A stretch of 64,000 nucleotides of DNA from PALSA-693 sp963834725. GTDB lineage: Bacteria; Actinomycetota; Acidimicrobiia; Acidimicrobiales; Palsa-688. The notes under the pieces are model-generated. The model was not told the origin of the DNA, did not search any database, and was given only the letters and a program-made list of their open reading frames with translations. Below are positions 63,204-64,000 of the stretch, piece by piece; position 1 is the stretch's first letter; each line of letters begins with the position of its first letter. The position numbers and the translations under genes are program-made. The stretch covers positions 620,001 to 684,000 of the forward strand of contig CAWICN010000001.1 in NCBI GenBank assembly GCA_963834725.1, in the 5' to 3' direction.

Positions 63204-63742
63204 CCGGTCCCCGCCGGGTGCTGCTCATCGGCATGATGGGCGCCGGAAAGTCGACCACGGGCCACCTGCTGGGGGTCAGGCTGGGGTGGCCGTATCTCGA
63301 CAGCGACGAAGAGGTCGTCCGCCTGACCGGCCGGACCATCCCCGAAATATGGAAAGCCGACGGCGAAGCAGCCTTTCGCGCTGAGGAACGGCGGGTGCTG
63401 GCCTCGGCCGCGACGTCCGATGGGCCCGTGGTGATCGGCGTCGCCGGCGGGGCCGTGCTCGATCCCGACAACCGGGCCCGGATACGGAAGGCCGGGCTGG
63501 TGGTCTGGCTTCGCGCCGATGTCACGGTCCTCGCGGCGCGGGTCGGTGAAGGCGCCGGCCGCCCTCTGCTCGAGGGAGAGCCCGCTCTCGCCATTCGGCG
63601 CCTGGTCCTGGCCCGGGCGCCCGTCTACGCGGAGCTGGCCCACCTGACCATCGATGTTGACCGGTTGTCGCCGCGGCAGGTGGTCGACCGGATAATTCCG
63701 GCTGTTCATGACCATTGGCCACAGGCGGGGACCCGTGCGTGA
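63200..63742 (+). CDS. aroK: Shikimate kinase
   Basis: AroK phosphorylates shikimate at O3. The 180-residue P-loop kinase has VLLIGMMGAGKSTTGHLLGVRLGWPYLDSDEEV (Walker A and shikimate-binding Asp), IWKADGEAAFRAEERRVL, GVAGGAVLDPDNR with the GGG-like motif, and RPLLEGEPALAIRRLVLARAPVY in the LID. ATG 63200 overlaps the aroC stop. Confidence 0.93.
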   Translation: MTGPRRVLLIGMMGAGKSTTGHLLGVRLGWPYLDSDEEVVRLTGRTIPEIWKADGEAAFRAEERRVLASAATSDGPVVIGVAGGAVLDPDNRARIRKAGLVVWLRADVTVLAARVGEGAGRPLLEGEPALAIRRLVLARAPVYAELAHLTIDVDRLSPRQVVDRIIPAVHDHWPQAGTRA

Positions 63743-64000
63743 ACAGCGCGTGGACCTCGGAGACCGCTCGTACCCCGTCCTGGTGGGCCCGGGCGCCCGC
63801 CACCGCCTCATCGAGGTGCTCCCCGTCGGAGTGCACCGGGCCGCGGTGGTAAGCCAGCGGAACATTCCCTGGGCGGTGGACGCCGGCGTCGAGCAGCGTT
63901 CCTTTTTCCTCGAAGATGGCGAACGAGCCAAGGATCTGGAATCCGTGGAAGGGCTCTGCCGCGACTTCGCCCGGTGGGGGCTGACCCGGGCGGATGTGGT
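63735..64000 (+). CDS. aroB: 3-dehydroquinate synthase, N-terminal part (cut by window end)
   Basis: The first 88 residues begin VREQRVDLGDRSYPVLVGPGARHRL and continue VHRAAVVSQRNIPWA, and DLESVEGLCRDFARWGLTR, matching the NAD-binding domain start of AroB, which makes 3-dehydroquinate from DAHP. GTG 63735 overlaps the aroK stop by 8 bp. The rest of the gene, about 280 codons, lies outside the window. Confidence 0.9.
   Translation, partial: MREQRVDLGDRSYPVLVGPGARHRLIEVLPVGVHRAAVVSQRNIPWAVDAGVEQRSFFLEDGERAKDLESVEGLCRDFARWGLTRADV

Overview
This 64 kb window is GC-rich chromosomal DNA of an actinobacterium. The lineage call rests on mshC (mycothiol ligase), npdG (F420:NADPH oxidoreductase), the thrS-HIT-pgsA-patA-pimA block that builds phosphatidylinositol mannosides, and the pdxS-pdxT-yebC-ruvC-ruvA-ruvB order that follows it in Actinobacteria. 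A deep-branching class such as Acidimicrobiia is my inference (two DUF3048 lipoproteins, a secreted sedolisin, ChlID paired with CobN); the window has no 16S gene to test it. Many starts are GTG or TTG, and stop/start overlaps of the ATGA/GTGA/TTGA type are frequent.

Layout. 1-2.1 kb: start of gltB (minus), a tRNA-Val(CAC), and the scar of an integrated element (decayed tyrosine integrase plus a hicA-hicB module with a palindromic operator). 2.3-7.8 kb: secreted and accessory functions (DUF3048 lipoprotein, N,N-dimethylformamidase-like protein, prolyl oligopeptidase, RidA). 7.9-19.6 kb: late cobalamin genes: cobO and a GNAT gene on minus; then on plus a cobalamin riboswitch followed by cobU-cobS-cbiB-cobC-cobQ-cobN-chlID. 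The six genes from cobU to cobN are each broken by frameshifts, while cobO and chlID are intact. 19.7-22.7 kb: adk-like kinase, a thioredoxin-fold lipid-exported-type protein, npdG and mshC. 23-34 kb: thrS, HIT, then a sedolisin and an inverted EF-G-like gene inserted before pgsA-patA-pimA; next an M48 homologue that has lost its zinc motif. 34-38.7 kb: second DUF3048 lipoprotein, pdxS, pdxT, yebC, a poorly coding gap, a peroxiredoxin.

38.7-64 kb is a housekeeping block: ruvCAB, queA, tgt, yajC-secD-secF, apt, relA, hisS, alaS-ruvX-mltG-aroE, pntAA-pntAB-pntB, a broken NlpC/P60 gene, a prepilin peptidase, and aroC-aroK-aroB (cut by the window end). These genes link DNA repair, queuosine tRNA modification, protein export, stringent response, tRNA charging, NADPH supply and the shikimate pathway.

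The most unusual content is intergenic. Two 91-bp elements with 11-bp terminal inverted repeats sit 19.5 kb apart in opposite orientation (22749-22839 and 42305-42395); they align without gaps at about 74% identity and look like a dispersed repeat family. There are also short tandem arrays in five places (67-bp units from the end of pntB, 32-bp before cbiB, 18-bp inside a coding region, 16-bp after ruvB, 27-bp at the end of pdxT) and two AT-richer long hairpins (7807-7852, 32081-32147). I found no CRISPR array, insertion sequence with a transposase, or replication origin.
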